Below are positions 22,551 through 30,470 of a stretch of 33,562 bases of DNA, piece by piece. Source of the DNA: an uncultured Hungatella sp. Lineage in GTDB: Bacteria > Bacillota > Clostridia > Lachnospirales > Lachnospiraceae. The translations under genes were made by a program, and so were the position numbers. Within the stretch, counting starts at the first letter, position 1. The number at the start of each line of letters is the position of its first letter. Below the pieces are notes generated by a model that had not been told where the DNA came from, made no database searches, and was given only the letters and a program-made list of their open reading frames with translations. The stretch is from contig CAJUPP010000039.1 in assembly GCA_910588325.1 (NCBI GenBank), forward strand, positions 1-33,562, read 5' to 3'.

Positions 22551-24077
22551 ATGGATGAGCATCATATTTATATCGCTATCGACCTGAAATCTTTCTATGC
22601 ATCTGTAGAGTGCGCGGAAAGACAGCTGAATCCTCTTACCACGAATCTTGTAGTTGCAGATGCCGAAAGAACAGAGAAAACCATCTGCCTTGCTGTGTCG
22701 CCTTCTCTGAAGGCCTACGGCATCCCCGGAAGGGCAAGACTGTTTGAAGTGTTCCAGCGAGTAAAGGAAATTAATATTGAGAGAAAGCACCAAGCTCCCG
22801 GCGGACAACTTACCAGCTCCTCCTGCTCTGCAACGGAGCTGGCCGCACATCCGGAGTTTGAGCTTTCCTTCATCATAGCTCCCCCAAGAATGAGCTTTTA
22901 CCTGAAGTACAGCACCATCATATACAATACGTATTTAAAATACATTGCCCCGGAGGACATCCATGTGTATTCCATAGATGAGGTATTTATAGATGTAACC
23001 CATTATCTGGATACCTATAAGATGACTCCAAAGGAATTGGCCTCCAAAATCATACGGGATATTCTAAGCACCACAGGAATGATTGCAACCGCCGGTATCG
23101 GCACCAATCTGTACCTGTGCAAGGTGGCAATGGATATCGTGGCAAAGCATGTGGAGCCGGATGAGTACGGTGTCCGTATTGCCCAGCTGGACGAAATCAG
23201 CTATCGCAGGCTTTTGTGGAACCATCGTCCTCTCACCGATTTTTGGCGGGTCGGACATGGATACCGGAAAAAACTGGAAGCTGCCCATCTCTTTACCATG
23301 GGAGATATCGCCCGCTGCTCCTTAGGAAAAGACAGCGATTACTATAACGAAGAACTTCTTTACAAGATGTTCGGCGTCAACGCAGAGCTTCTGATTGACC
23401 ACGCCTGGGGCTGGGAACCTGTCACCATGGACTTAGTCAAGGCCTACAAGCCGGAGGCAAACAGCCTAAGCTCCGGGCAGGTGCTGCAGTGCCCCTACGA
23501 CACAGAGAAGGGAAGATTGATTGTACAGGAAATGACCGACCTTTTAGTTCTTGATTTGGTGGAAAAGAGATTGGTGACGGACCAGCTAACGCTCACCATC
23601 GGATACGACAGAAGCAGTCTTTCGGACCCGAAAATCAGAAACAGGTACAAAGGCGAAATCACAATGGACCATTACGGCCGGATGGTTCCAAAGCACGCCC
23701 ACGGCACTGTCAATTTAAATCCCCCTACTTCATCCACTCAGATCATTATGGATGCAGTCATGGAATTATATCAGCGTATCATCAATCCCACACTTTTCAT
23801 CCGCCGTGTGACTGTAGCAGCCAACCACCTGGTTGATGAGACACAGGTCAGAGAACCGGAGCAGTTTCAACAGCTGGATCTGTTTACGGATTATAAGGCT
23901 TTGGAAAGAGAACGAAAAAAAGAAGAAGAGAGACGTTCCAAAGAGCGAAAGCTGCAGGAGGCTATGCTGTCCGTCAAAAAGAAATTTGGAAAGAATGCAA
24001 TCCTGAAAGGCATGAACCTTCAGGAAGGAGGAACCACCATAGAACGAAACCATCAAATCGGAGGTCATAAAGCATGA
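22551..24077 (+). CDS. Y-family DNA polymerase (DinB/UmuC-like)
   Basis: Error-prone translesion polymerase of 508 residues. Catalytic acids are Asp11 in YIAIDLKSFYASVE and Asp143/Glu144 in VYSIDEVFID. The palm is followed by a helix-hairpin-helix region (FWRVGHGYRKKLEAAHLFTM) and a little-finger domain. The QQLDLF motif at about residues 440-445 fits a beta-clamp binding site, followed by a charged coiled tail. This long form, with a YolD-like gene overlapping at its end, is typical of Firmicute UvrX/DinB loci often found on mobile elements. A LexA-like box in the promoter suggests SOS induction. Confidence 0.92.
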   Translation: MDEHHIYIAIDLKSFYASVECAERQLNPLTTNLVVADAERTEKTICLAVSPSLKAYGIPGRARLFEVFQRVKEINIERKHQAPGGQLTSSSCSATELAAHPEFELSFIIAPPRMSFYLKYSTIIYNTYLKYIAPEDIHVYSIDEVFIDVTHYLDTYKMTPKELASKIIRDILSTTGMIATAGIGTNLYLCKVAMDIVAKHVEPDEYGVRIAQLDEISYRRLLWNHRPLTDFWRVGHGYRKKLEAAHLFTMGDIARCSLGKDSDYYNEELLYKMFGVNAELLIDHAWGWEPVTMDLVKAYKPEANSLSSGQVLQCPYDTEKGRLIVQEMTDLLVLDLVEKRLVTDQLTLTIGYDRSSLSDPKIRNRYKGEITMDHYGRMVPKHAHGTVNLNPPTSSTQIIMDAVMELYQRIINPTLFIRRVTVAANHLVDETQVREPEQFQQLDLFTDYKALERERKKEEERRSKERKLQEAMLSVKKKFGKNAILKGMNLQEGGTTIERNHQIGGHKA

Positions 24078-24514
24078 AGCTGCAAGAAGATCAGAAGTAT
24101 GATGACATCATCTATCTCCCCCACCATATATCCAAGCGCCACCCCCAGATGCCCCTTTTAAACCGTGCAGCCCAGTTTTCGCCTTTCGCCGCCCTTACCG
24201 GACATGAAGATGCCATTTTGGAGGCGGCACGCCAGACCGATTCCTTCGTCGAGCTGGATGAGGACAGAAAAGAGCGGCTGGATGAACAGCTTCAGCTCCT
24301 TAAGGAAAACCTGGATCTAAAACCAGTATGCGAAATCACATATTTTCAGCCTGATGAGAAAAAGAAGGGCGGAACCTATGTGACAGTCTGCAAGCCAGTG
24401 AAAAAAATCGATGAATACCAGCGCCAGATTATTTTCACAGACGGAACGGCTCTCCCTATTGAACACGTTTTTTCTATGGGAGGAGATCTGTTTCGGACTA
24501 TGGATATGTTATAA
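24074..24514 (+). CDS. YolD-like family protein
   Basis: This 146-residue protein carries MPLLNRAAQFSPFAALTGHE, a helix of charged residues (LDEDRKERLDEQLQLLKENL) and the beta part ending TALPIEHVFSMGGDLF. YolD-like proteins are encoded beside Y-family polymerases in Firmicutes and are thought to modulate them, though the mechanism is not settled. The start overlaps the polymerase stop by four bases, so the two are co-translated. Confidence 0.88.
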   Translation: MKLQEDQKYDDIIYLPHHISKRHPQMPLLNRAAQFSPFAALTGHEDAILEAARQTDSFVELDEDRKERLDEQLQLLKENLDLKPVCEITYFQPDEKKKGGTYVTVCKPVKKIDEYQRQIIFTDGTALPIEHVFSMGGDLFRTMDML

Positions 24515-24518
24515 TGTT

Positions 24519-24542
24519 GGGGGCAAAAGGTATTTTGCCCCC
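24519..24542. other. Perfect 10-bp hairpin between convergent SOS genes
   Basis: GGGGGCAAAA and TTTTGCCCCC are separated by GGTA, 5 nt after the YolD stop. No T run follows on either strand, so it is an atypical terminator if it is one. Confidence 0.6.
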
Positions 24543-24598
24543 TGATACCAACGGATCGCTCCGCATTTCATACATAGCCTTTTGACCCTGGCATCATA

Positions 24599-24871
24599 TT
24601 ATAAATGCAGACGGGAAAGGCGCCACTCATGTGCAAAATAATTGTACCAGAGGGTAAATGTTTTTTTGGTGCCGTATATCATGGCGGCACATGAGAAATT
24701 CACACCCACCCGATTTCTGTCCTGATCCTGGGACAGCACTTTATCGATAGTAATGGTAACGATTTCTCCATCTTTGTCGCGAAAACGAAATCTCATCGGT
24801 GTAATTTTTCCGTTTGTGTCGGTACAGGAAATCATCTGTACCGGAATGTCAACGCACAGTATGCTTTCCAC
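24599..24871 (-). CDS. Small protein of unknown function with LexA-box promoter
   Basis: A 90-residue protein that I do not recognise. It looks like a compact beta-rich domain: ESILCVDIPVQMISCTDTNG, then ITPMRFRFRDKDGEIVTITI, a KVLSQDQDRNRVGVNFSCAA stretch and a C-terminal FTLWYNYFAHEWRLSRLHL. No signal peptide or catalytic motif. The GTG at 24871 is chosen because AAAGGGGTG precedes it; the ATG at 24952 gives 27 extra residues without a clear ribosome site. A near-perfect LexA box sits inside its promoter, and it converges on the polymerase/YolD pair. It is likely a DNA-damage-induced protein. Confidence 0.65.
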   Translation of the reverse strand: MESILCVDIPVQMISCTDTNGKITPMRFRFRDKDGEIVTITIDKVLSQDQDRNRVGVNFSCAAMIYGTKKTFTLWYNYFAHEWRLSRLHL

Positions 24872-24919
24872 TGATAACACCCCTTTCTGACTTCCATGAT
24901 ATGCCTCCACGGCAGGGAG

Positions 24920-24945
24920 ACATACCCTTGCCACAGAGGGTATGT
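24920..24945. repeat. 8-bp inverted repeat in the SOS gene leader
   Basis: ACATACCC and GGGTATGT flank a 10-nt loop between the LexA promoter and the GTG start of the unknown gene. Possible leader hairpin. Confidence 0.5.
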
Positions 24946-24948
24946 TTA

Positions 24949-24977
24949 TCATAATATATCGAACATATGTTTGTAAA
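24949..24977 (-). promoter_or_regulatory. LexA-controlled promoter
   Basis: Minus strand -35 TTTACA (24972-24977) and -10 TTATGA (24949-24954) with a 17-nt spacer. CGAACATATGTTTG at 24960-24973 matches the Gram-positive SOS box at 13 of 14 positions and lies between and over these boxes. Confidence 0.75.
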
Positions 24978-24995
24978 CAAGAAATATCTGGAAAG

Positions 24996-25346
24996 TCAAT
25001 ACCCCAGATTCTCTCCCACCAGGATAACCTTTATTCTTCCGGACGGCCTGCATCCTCTGGTAATCACCAGCTGGCTGCAGATACAGTCATCCCTGCGGCA
25101 ATCCCCGCAGATTCCGGTCTGCCTGCAGGGAGTTTCTCCCGGGAAACGTAAGGCATTTATGGGAGCCGCCACATGGCGCACACGGGAAATCCCGTCCTCA
25201 AGACTGTGGACCAGCTTACTTGCCTCCTCTTTAGAAGCCGCAAAATATCCTTCCATATGCCTGGAATTCAAGGCCTGAATCACCCGCTCCGCTGCCAGGC
25301 GGTTTCTCATTTCTGCCGGTGTTTTCTCTGCATACCCCTCACTCAT
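24996..25346 (-). pseudogene. LUD-domain protein with large in-frame deletion
   Basis: The N-terminal part (RVIQALNSRHMEGYFAASKE) and the C-terminal part (VRHVAAPINALRF, then TPCRQTGICGDCRRDDCICS and RIKVILVGENLGY) are both typical of LUD/LutC-like proteins of about 210 residues. Here they are joined directly after EEASKLVHSLEDG, so roughly 95 residues of the core are missing, including the glycine-rich GGSMT-type region. The frame remains open (116 codons), and GAAGGAG precedes the ATG. The remaining protein is unlikely to work as the family does. It follows a nucleoside phosphorylase gene. Confidence 0.8.
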
Positions 25347-25385
25347 AATGTCTCCTTCTTCCACAAAATATTCGTCTCAAAGCCA

Positions 25386-26153
25386 CTACAGCTTCTTTAT
25401 AATTTCAATTGCACAGGAGATTAAATTATAACGTACATCCTTTTGCATATTCCAATTTCGAGAATCCCACATCTCACCGCTTACGTCATCACCAGCATAT
25501 AATAACTGTGCAAGAGGAATATTATAATACTGAGACACTGCAAAAAAAGCTGCCGCTTCCATTTCCACCGTGATACATCCCTCGTTTCGCCTTAATTCAA
25601 CCATATCAGGGGTTTCTCTGTATATGGCATCACTTGTCCATGTTTTTCCTGTGATAAATGGAATCCCCATTTGCTTCAAACACGAAACAACACGCTCAAC
25701 CGTCTCTTTATGGCATTCAATTTCACGGGATGGTTCTAGGTAATGATAGGATGTTCCCTCATCTCTGACCGCAGAGACCGGAATAATGATCTCTCCTACT
25801 TTACTGTCCTTTGTCAGTGCCCCTGCGCCTCCACAGATCAGGAACTTTTCACATCCCATGGCATGTAGTTCTTCAAGCGTTACAGCCGCACCAGGCGCAC
25901 CGCAAAAAGCCATTGTAATACAGAGTCGTTCCGTACCATATACATATTCATAAACTGGTATATCAAGCACTTCCGAGTTAAGATAACCAATGACAGGAAG
26001 ATTGTTTTCCGCAACAAATTGATTCAGCTCTTTCCTGAAAAAGGTAATAACACATTTTTCAGGAAGACTTTTAGACAAAAAATTTGTCGGCTGAATAATC
26101 GGATTTTTACTGGTATCAAATTCACATATGGGATACTTATTCTTCAATATCAT
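25386..26153 (-). CDS. Nucleoside phosphorylase (uridine/purine type)
   Basis: This 255-residue member of the PNP/UDP family shows the phosphate and nucleoside-binding pattern: AFCGAPGAAVTLEELHAMGC, FLICGGAGAL, then VEMEAAAFFAVSQYYNIPL near the C-terminus with the ribose-binding Glu of the VEMEAAA motif, and an Asp in YAGDDVSG. It splits a nucleoside with phosphate into base and sugar-1-phosphate for salvage; base preference is not certain. AGGAGG precedes the ATG. It is 39 nt upstream of the broken LUD gene and probably co-transcribed with it. Confidence 0.87.
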   Translation of the reverse strand: MILKNKYPICEFDTSKNPIIQPTNFLSKSLPEKCVITFFRKELNQFVAENNLPVIGYLNSEVLDIPVYEYVYGTERLCITMAFCGAPGAAVTLEELHAMGCEKFLICGGAGALTKDSKVGEIIIPVSAVRDEGTSYHYLEPSREIECHKETVERVVSCLKQMGIPFITGKTWTSDAIYRETPDMVELRRNEGCITVEMEAAAFFAVSQYYNIPLAQLLYAGDDVSGEMWDSRNWNMQKDVRYNLISCAIEIIKKL

Positions 26154-26273
26154 GTCTTTTACCTCCTGAAATCCTAATCGTTACTTTATTATATATCCGT
26201 TTTTTCGAAAATGAAAGCTGAGTTTCCATTTTACTTCAATATGGGTATGTAGCTATCTGTTAGCAGTACAGAA

Positions 26274-26606
26274 TCATCTTCTGTTTTTATTTCCCCAGTC
26301 GCACAGCTTATCAAGGACTTTTACAAGAGAATGTCCCCGATCGCTTAGAGAATATTCAACTTTTGGAGGTATCTGAGGATAAACCTCACGAATAATCAAA
26401 CCATCGGCTTCCAATTCTTTAAGATTCTGGCTAAGGGTCTTATCGGCTACTTTCTTTAAATATCGCTGCATTTCATTGAAACGTACCGGCTCATATTCCA
26501 TCAGACAATAGAGAATAATGGGCTTGTACTTTCCGCTAATCAGAGAAAGTGTGTAACTATATCCTGTATCATAAAAATCTGCATCTTCAATACTTTTTCT
26601 TCCCAT
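26274..26606 (-). CDS. HxlR-family transcriptional regulator
   Basis: The 110-residue winged helix has LSLISGKYKPIILYCLMEYE, RFNEMQRYLKKVADKTLSQN and the wing EVYPQIPPKVEYSLSDRGHSL, the standard HxlR pattern. Members often sense quinones, aldehydes or redox stress through cysteines; a cysteine is present in ILYCLME. It is divergent from a flavoprotein gene, with a palindromic operator candidate between them, so it likely regulates that gene. Confidence 0.92.
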   Translation of the reverse strand: MGRKSIEDADFYDTGYSYTLSLISGKYKPIILYCLMEYEPVRFNEMQRYLKKVADKTLSQNLKELEADGLIIREVYPQIPPKVEYSLSDRGHSLVKVLDKLCDWGNKNRR

Positions 26607-26621
26607 TGCTTTCCTTTATAT

Positions 26622-26675
26622 AAGTACCTTACATAAAAGTAGGTACTTGTGATATTTTTAGTGTAATGCTATAAT
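26622..26675 (+). promoter_or_regulatory. Flavoprotein promoter with HxlR operator candidate
   Basis: Plus strand -35 TTGTGA (26647-26652) and -10 TATAAT (26670-26675), 17-nt spacer. An inverted repeat AAGTACCT (26622-26629) / AGGTACTT (26641-26648) overlaps the -35 and lies directly upstream of the divergent HxlR gene. Confidence 0.7.
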
Positions 26676-26719
26676 TCTATCATGTTCTAAATAATAAATC
26701 AATAAAGAGAGGTATGAAA

Positions 26720-27292
26720 ATGAAAAAAGATTTGGGATTGGTCCAAGCTGTTTATCCAATGCCTGTATTGATGGTTGCAGCGTATGATGAGAATGAAAAA
26801 GTCAATGTGATGAATGTCGCGTGGGGACAGATTTGCGATGATGACAAGATTATTCTTTTTATTGGGGAAGGCAAAAAAACATGGCTCAATATCAAGTCGA
26901 GCAAGGCATTTACCGTTTCACTTGCTGACGAAAAGCATGTCGATGCAGCAGACTTTTTCGGTATTGCATCAGGAAATAAGATTGATGATAAGTTTGAACG
27001 GACCGGATATCATGCCATAAAAAGTGATAAAGTCCATGCACCTGTCATTGAGGAATTTCCGGTTGTTATGGAATGTGAACTTCTTGAATTCCTTAAAACA
27101 GAATATGTTTCAGGAATCGTAGGGAAAATTGTCAATGTGAAAGCCGAAGAAAAGGTGCTCAGTGAAAACGGGAAAGTTGATCCTGTAAAATTACAGGCAC
27201 TTACCTTTGACCAGTTCCAGCACGGCTATTATACAACAGGGAAACAGATTGCCAAAGCATGGAATGCCGGAGCCTGGTTAATGAAGAAATAA
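26720..27292 (+). CDS. Flavin reductase-like FMN-binding protein
   Basis: A split-barrel flavoprotein of 190 residues: YPMPVLMVAAYDENEKVNVM, a WGQICDDDKIILFIGEGKKT segment, then NIKSSKAFTVSLADEKHVDA and FFGIASGNKIDDKF. The family binds FMN and reduces flavins, quinones or drugs with NAD(P)H. The second ATG is chosen because AGAGAGG lies at proper distance from it. HxlR regulators often control such genes in response to electrophiles or redox stress. Confidence 0.9.
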   Translation: MKKDLGLVQAVYPMPVLMVAAYDENEKVNVMNVAWGQICDDDKIILFIGEGKKTWLNIKSSKAFTVSLADEKHVDAADFFGIASGNKIDDKFERTGYHAIKSDKVHAPVIEEFPVVMECELLEFLKTEYVSGIVGKIVNVKAEEKVLSENGKVDPVKLQALTFDQFQHGYYTTGKQIAKAWNAGAWLMKK

Positions 27293-27317
27293 CTTTTATT
27301 TTGGGTTTGCAATTTTG

Positions 27318-27360
27318 AGCATCAGGTATAGAAGATGCCCTTTTATCTATACCTGATGCT
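27318..27360. repeat. 15-bp perfect inverted repeat
   Basis: Arms at 27318-27332 and 27346-27360 match perfectly (AGCATCAGGTATAGA and its complement) with a 13-nt loop. No T run follows on the plus strand. It ends the flavoprotein transcript region and overlaps the stop of the small minus-strand ORF. Confidence 0.75.
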
Positions 27361-27466
27361 GATTCTCTGTAGCTATCCCCGTTTTGGCTGCTTTTGTTGC
27401 CTTTCCTGCTAATTCTTTCGCCTTTCCCAATTCTCCTGAAAAAGATTCTTTTCCAAATAAAGCCAT
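27347..27466 (-). CDS. Small ORF, possible truncated zinc-ribbon-type protein head
   Basis: A 39-residue frame with GGGAGG 12 nt before the ATG: MALFGKESFSGELGKAKELA, then an alanine/lysine-rich helix ending in NQHQV. The opening resembles the N-terminal amphipathic stretch of short Clostridial proteins that continue into a zinc ribbon, but no cysteine follows here. The stop lies inside a 15-bp inverted repeat. It is either a truncated gene or a real small helical protein. Confidence 0.4.
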   Translation of the reverse strand: MALFGKESFSGELGKAKELAGKATKAAKTGIATENQHQV

Positions 27467-27523
27467 CTTTCTTCTACCTCCCATTTTTCATCGTTCAAAT
27501 ATCTACCTCGTTTTATCTATCTT

Positions 27524-27769
27524 TTACCCAACTATGCGGCTTCGGCATACCCGTCTTATTCTTCTCCTATTTACGCGAACGCTGCAGCCAATCTCAAAGC
27601 CGCACTGCTCCACCCAGTTCCCTTGTATGATGAACTGCAGCACATTTTTCCCGCTGTTAATTGTAGTGGAATAAGCTTTTATCCTGTGAATGCTTCTCCC
27701 GCCATCATCGGAAAACGCACTTTCTCCATAAATTCCCTCTACTCCATCACGGAATGAAGCCTTGTGCAT
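27524..27769 (-). pseudogene. Unrecognised ORF in the ICE debris
   Basis: Open for about 81 codons in the same frame as the YodL-like fragment upstream, separated from it by one stop. Contains YGESAFSDDGGRSIHRIKAY and NSGKNVLQFIIQGNWVEQCG, then a basic tail. No ribosome site precedes its ATG. I do not recognise it. It may be the continuation of the mobile-element protein past a stop. Stretch 27467-27793 holds nothing else visible. Confidence 0.35.
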
Positions 27770-27793
27770 TCCTTTAAAATATACTGGTTCAGT

Positions 27794-28330
27794 TCACAGC
27801 TCATGCTCCGTTCCCTCCTGTCTTTCGATGCCGAAAATACCCTCATGGGCTATAATCTGTTTCCTGTCATTCACGGTTGTTTCCGAACCTTCCCCATGGA
27901 GCAGGTATACGGGCAGGTCATGGTCAAAAAATTCCAATGCCCTTTCTTGCGTCAGCGGCAGCATTTCGCCCCATGTATAGCCGTATTTCTCCATCTCCCA
28001 TAAGCCGATCATCGGGTCAGGGAGTACGTCAATCTCCGTCTGTGCGTCAATAACCGCAAGGGAAGCCCCCTGGCTGCCCTCCGTTTTCCCATAATAGGTA
28101 TGCTCCGCAAGCTCCCTTATCTTTTCCATGTCATTCAGTTTAAAGGCATAATTCACGATAAGGTTTCGCTCATCATCGGAAAAAGCGGTCTTGACAAACT
28201 CTAACCGGTTGATGATGCCCTCCGCCTGCTTTGCCGGGGAAAGGCGGCTCATCATGGTTACCTCTTTCTTATCCAGGTCAATCTCAAAGTCATTAAACTG
28301 CGGCATATCGGAATTTCTGCCGCCGCCCAC
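27794..28330 (-). pseudogene. YodL/ICE antirestriction-type protein, C-terminal fragment
   Basis: Encodes MSRLSPAKQAEGIINRLEFV, VYLLHGEGSET and WEMEKYGYTWGEMLPLTQER followed by an AHEGIFGI segment. This pattern recurs in the C-terminal parts of large ArdC-like proteins carried by integrative conjugative elements of Clostridia. It has no proper start of its own and lies directly after the ArdC-like fragment, in another frame. The junction near 28331-28345 has lost the zincin-type HExxH part. It therefore represents the rear of one protein after internal deletion. Confidence 0.6.
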
Positions 28331-28880
28331 AATGACAGGGATCCGTTATGATGCCATCCTGCACCGCAATCCGTTTTTCTGTCGGGCTGAAGAACCCTTT
28401 GGAATCGCCGGGAATGTCCTCAAAGCTGACCGGAACTGGTGCAACATAGGAGATCGCCTTGATAAAGTCCTCATCCCCCTCCACTGTGGACAGAAGCTCT
28501 TTTGCCTCCAGCTCCGGGATTGGCTCCCCCGATGTCTGCTTTACATCAAAGACGGACACAGCACGGAAAGCAGGGATTTTAACCTCGACTTCCTCCGTCT
28601 GCGGCATACCGTCCTTATCCAGCATGACCTCCCCGGTCACAGGGTCTAACTTATCCCGTTCCTCTTTGATCTTGTAAGGGGCAGGGGCAAGGATACGGAT
28701 TCCCCTCTCCCCCTTGTTTACATGGCGGTTGAAATTCTTCTGCCATGCTTGATAACCCTGCCACTAAGGTTGCGTCAGGGCACTGTAAGTCTATCAGCAG
28801 AGTGTTGTTGAAACTGTAATTATAAAATTTTGATATAGTGAAGAGATAGCTTTTATATTTCTCGCTTTCGAATATGCAAA
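28331..28880 (-). pseudogene. ArdC-like ssDNA-binding protein, N-terminal fragment
   Basis: Reading the minus strand from about 28880 gives FESEKYKSYLFTISKFYNYS then FNNTLLIDLQCPDATLVAG. A one-base shift near 28753 then leads into YQAWQKNFNRHVNKGERGIR, ILAPAPYKIKEERDKLDP and on to PGDSKGFFSPTEKRIAVQ. These are ArdC-type antirestriction/ssDNA-binding signatures from conjugative elements. Beyond IAVQ the expected HE-motif metallopeptidase segment is missing and an unrelated tail follows. The fragment has no start codon and at least one frameshift, so it is dead. Confidence 0.7.
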
Positions 28881-28957
28881 TATTATAAATCCTTGATTTT
28901 AAATGGTTTTAAGACTTTAAAAACCGTAAAATTAGTATAAAATACCAAATATTTGTA

Positions 28958-28986
28958 TAGTATTCGTAGCGCATATGTGCTATAAT
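28958..28986 (+). promoter_or_regulatory. Integrase promoter
   Basis: Extended -10 (TGC directly before TATAAT at 28981-28986) with a weak -35 at 28958. Near-palindrome GCGCATATGTGC (28969-28980) abuts the -10. A GGTTTT/AAAAACC dyad (28905-28925 area) lies upstream. Confidence 0.5.
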
Positions 28987-29033
28987 CGTATAAACAAGGC
29001 AAACAAGCCACATATACGAAAGGGGCGCACAAT

Positions 29034-30245
29034 ATGGCTGATACGGTAAAGAGAAGCAAAACCAAGTATAAAAGCATTTATTTCAATGAGAATACGAAAA
29101 AATATGATGTGAAGTATAACTATAAAGAGTATGACCCAAAGACTGAAAAAAATCGGTATCGGGCAAAGTGGGTTTACAATATCAATACATTAACAGAAGC
29201 CAGACAAGAATTAACAAGACTGCAGACTGGTGGCGTTGTTGAAGATAGCAAAGATATTACTCTTAAAGGCGTTTATGAGTTATGGCTTATTAAAGCCAAG
29301 AGCCAAGATTTCAGCCCAGTCACTATAAATAATACTTCTCGTAATATGTCTATGATATACCAGTTTTTGTCTGCTGATACGAAACTTAAAAACATAGATG
29401 AAACTGTTTATCAAAAGTTTTGTGCTGATATGAGAGAACATAATTATTCAGATGAAACTTTAAGATTACTCAATTCTACATTTAGAAAAATGATAAATCT
29501 TGCATACAAAAAGAAATTGATAAAAGAGAATTTTTTATTTTACGCTGATAATTTAAAAACAAAACGCAAAGAAGATTATACAGTTATTTCAAAAGAGGAA
29601 TTTGACAAAATAGATAACTATTTCAAAGATAATGAGTATTGGCGTTTAGGTGAAAACAAATACCCAAAATTCAGATTGATGTTTAATATTTTGTATTATA
29701 CAGGTCTACGGATTGGGGAATGTCTGGCACTTACTTATAATGATTTTGAAGAATTTAGTTATTACAGAAAGACTGATGAAAAGCCTATTCGGATTGCTCC
29801 AAGTTCAGAAAGTGTAAAAGAAAAATATTTACAAGGTATGAGAATAAATATCAATAAAGCGTATGTAAGTGCTATAAAACTTACAAAAGACCCAAAGAAT
29901 TTAAAGAAAAGAAATATACCTCTCGCTCCTGCACCAGGACGACTTTTTATGAGAATAAAAGAGGAGCATTTATTAAAAGATGGTTTATTAGATGATAAGA
30001 TTTTTAACTGGCAATATGGGCTGTGTGATAAGACTATTAAAAAGGCTTGTAAAGACCTTGAACTGCCTTTATTTAGTTGCCATATGTTCAGACATACATT
30101 TATATCAAACCTCATAAAAAGCAATGTTCCATTGAGTGTAATCGAAAAAGTTTCGGGTGATACACAAGAAATCATCTTGAAAAGATACTCACATATGTTT
30201 GAAAGTGATGAAATAATTGTTCTTGAAGCAATGAGAAATCTATAA
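29034..30245 (+). CDS. Tyrosine recombinase / site-specific integrase
   Basis: A 403-residue phage-type integrase. The N-terminal arm-binding region is lysine-rich (KYKSIYFNENTKKYDVKYNY). A core-binding SAM-like domain spans about residues 80-170. The catalytic domain holds Arg in TGLRIGECLAL, His/Arg in HMFRHTFIS and the nucleophile Tyr in ILKRYSHM. It inserts and excises an integrative element or phage. The gene is clearly more AT-rich than its neighbours, evidence of transfer. No excisionase, relaxase or phage genes accompany it, so it is an orphan. A 14-nt tandem repeat starts at its stop codon. Confidence 0.9.
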   Translation: MADTVKRSKTKYKSIYFNENTKKYDVKYNYKEYDPKTEKNRYRAKWVYNINTLTEARQELTRLQTGGVVEDSKDITLKGVYELWLIKAKSQDFSPVTINNTSRNMSMIYQFLSADTKLKNIDETVYQKFCADMREHNYSDETLRLLNSTFRKMINLAYKKKLIKENFLFYADNLKTKRKEDYTVISKEEFDKIDNYFKDNEYWRLGENKYPKFRLMFNILYYTGLRIGECLALTYNDFEEFSYYRKTDEKPIRIAPSSESVKEKYLQGMRININKAYVSAIKLTKDPKNLKKRNIPLAPAPGRLFMRIKEEHLLKDGLLDDKIFNWQYGLCDKTIKKACKDLELPLFSCHMFRHTFISNLIKSNVPLSVIEKVSGDTQEIILKRYSHMFESDEIIVLEAMRNL

Positions 30246-30271
30246 AAAGCCCAGTTAAAAAAGCCCAGTTA
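30244..30271. repeat. Perfect 14-nt tandem repeat at the integrase end (possible attachment site)
   Basis: AAAAAGCCCAGTTA occurs twice in a row (30244-30257 and 30258-30271), starting on the last bases of the integrase stop codon. It duplicates the distal arm of the neighbouring terminator. Integrases often target terminator arms, so this may mark an att junction; replication slippage is the alternative. Confidence 0.55.
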
Positions 30272-30296
30272 AAAAAAGTCTAAAACCTGCTGGGCT
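30244..30296 (-). terminator. Terminator with duplicated 3' arm
   Basis: On the minus strand AGCCCAG (30290-30296) can pair with CTGGGCT at 30262-30268, followed by TTTTTT, or with the second copy at 30248-30254, also followed by T residues. It ends the minus-strand decayed cluster. Confidence 0.65.
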
Positions 30297-30437
30297 AACT
30301 CCCTGCTTCAATCGGATAATGATAAAACACCTGTTTCTTGATCTCATCATATTGCTCGTCACAATATCACAGATAGCAATATCCCCTTTGCCCTGAAACA
30401 GTTCATGGACAACTTTTTCCTTTAATGGTAATTTCAT
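30295..30437 (-). pseudogene. Small gene broken by one-base deletion, unknown function
   Basis: The first frame reads MKLPLKEKVVHELFQGKGDI then AICDIV. After loss of one G near 30360 the second frame gives DEQYDEIKKQVFYHYPIEAG and stops at TAG 30295. Restoring a single G yields a smooth 48-residue acidic/basic protein. I do not know its function. It lies between the esterase pseudogene and the terminator, so it was probably the end of that transcript. Confidence 0.5.
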
Positions 30438-30470
30438 GCCTCGAACCAACCTCTCTTTTCTGAACTGCAT

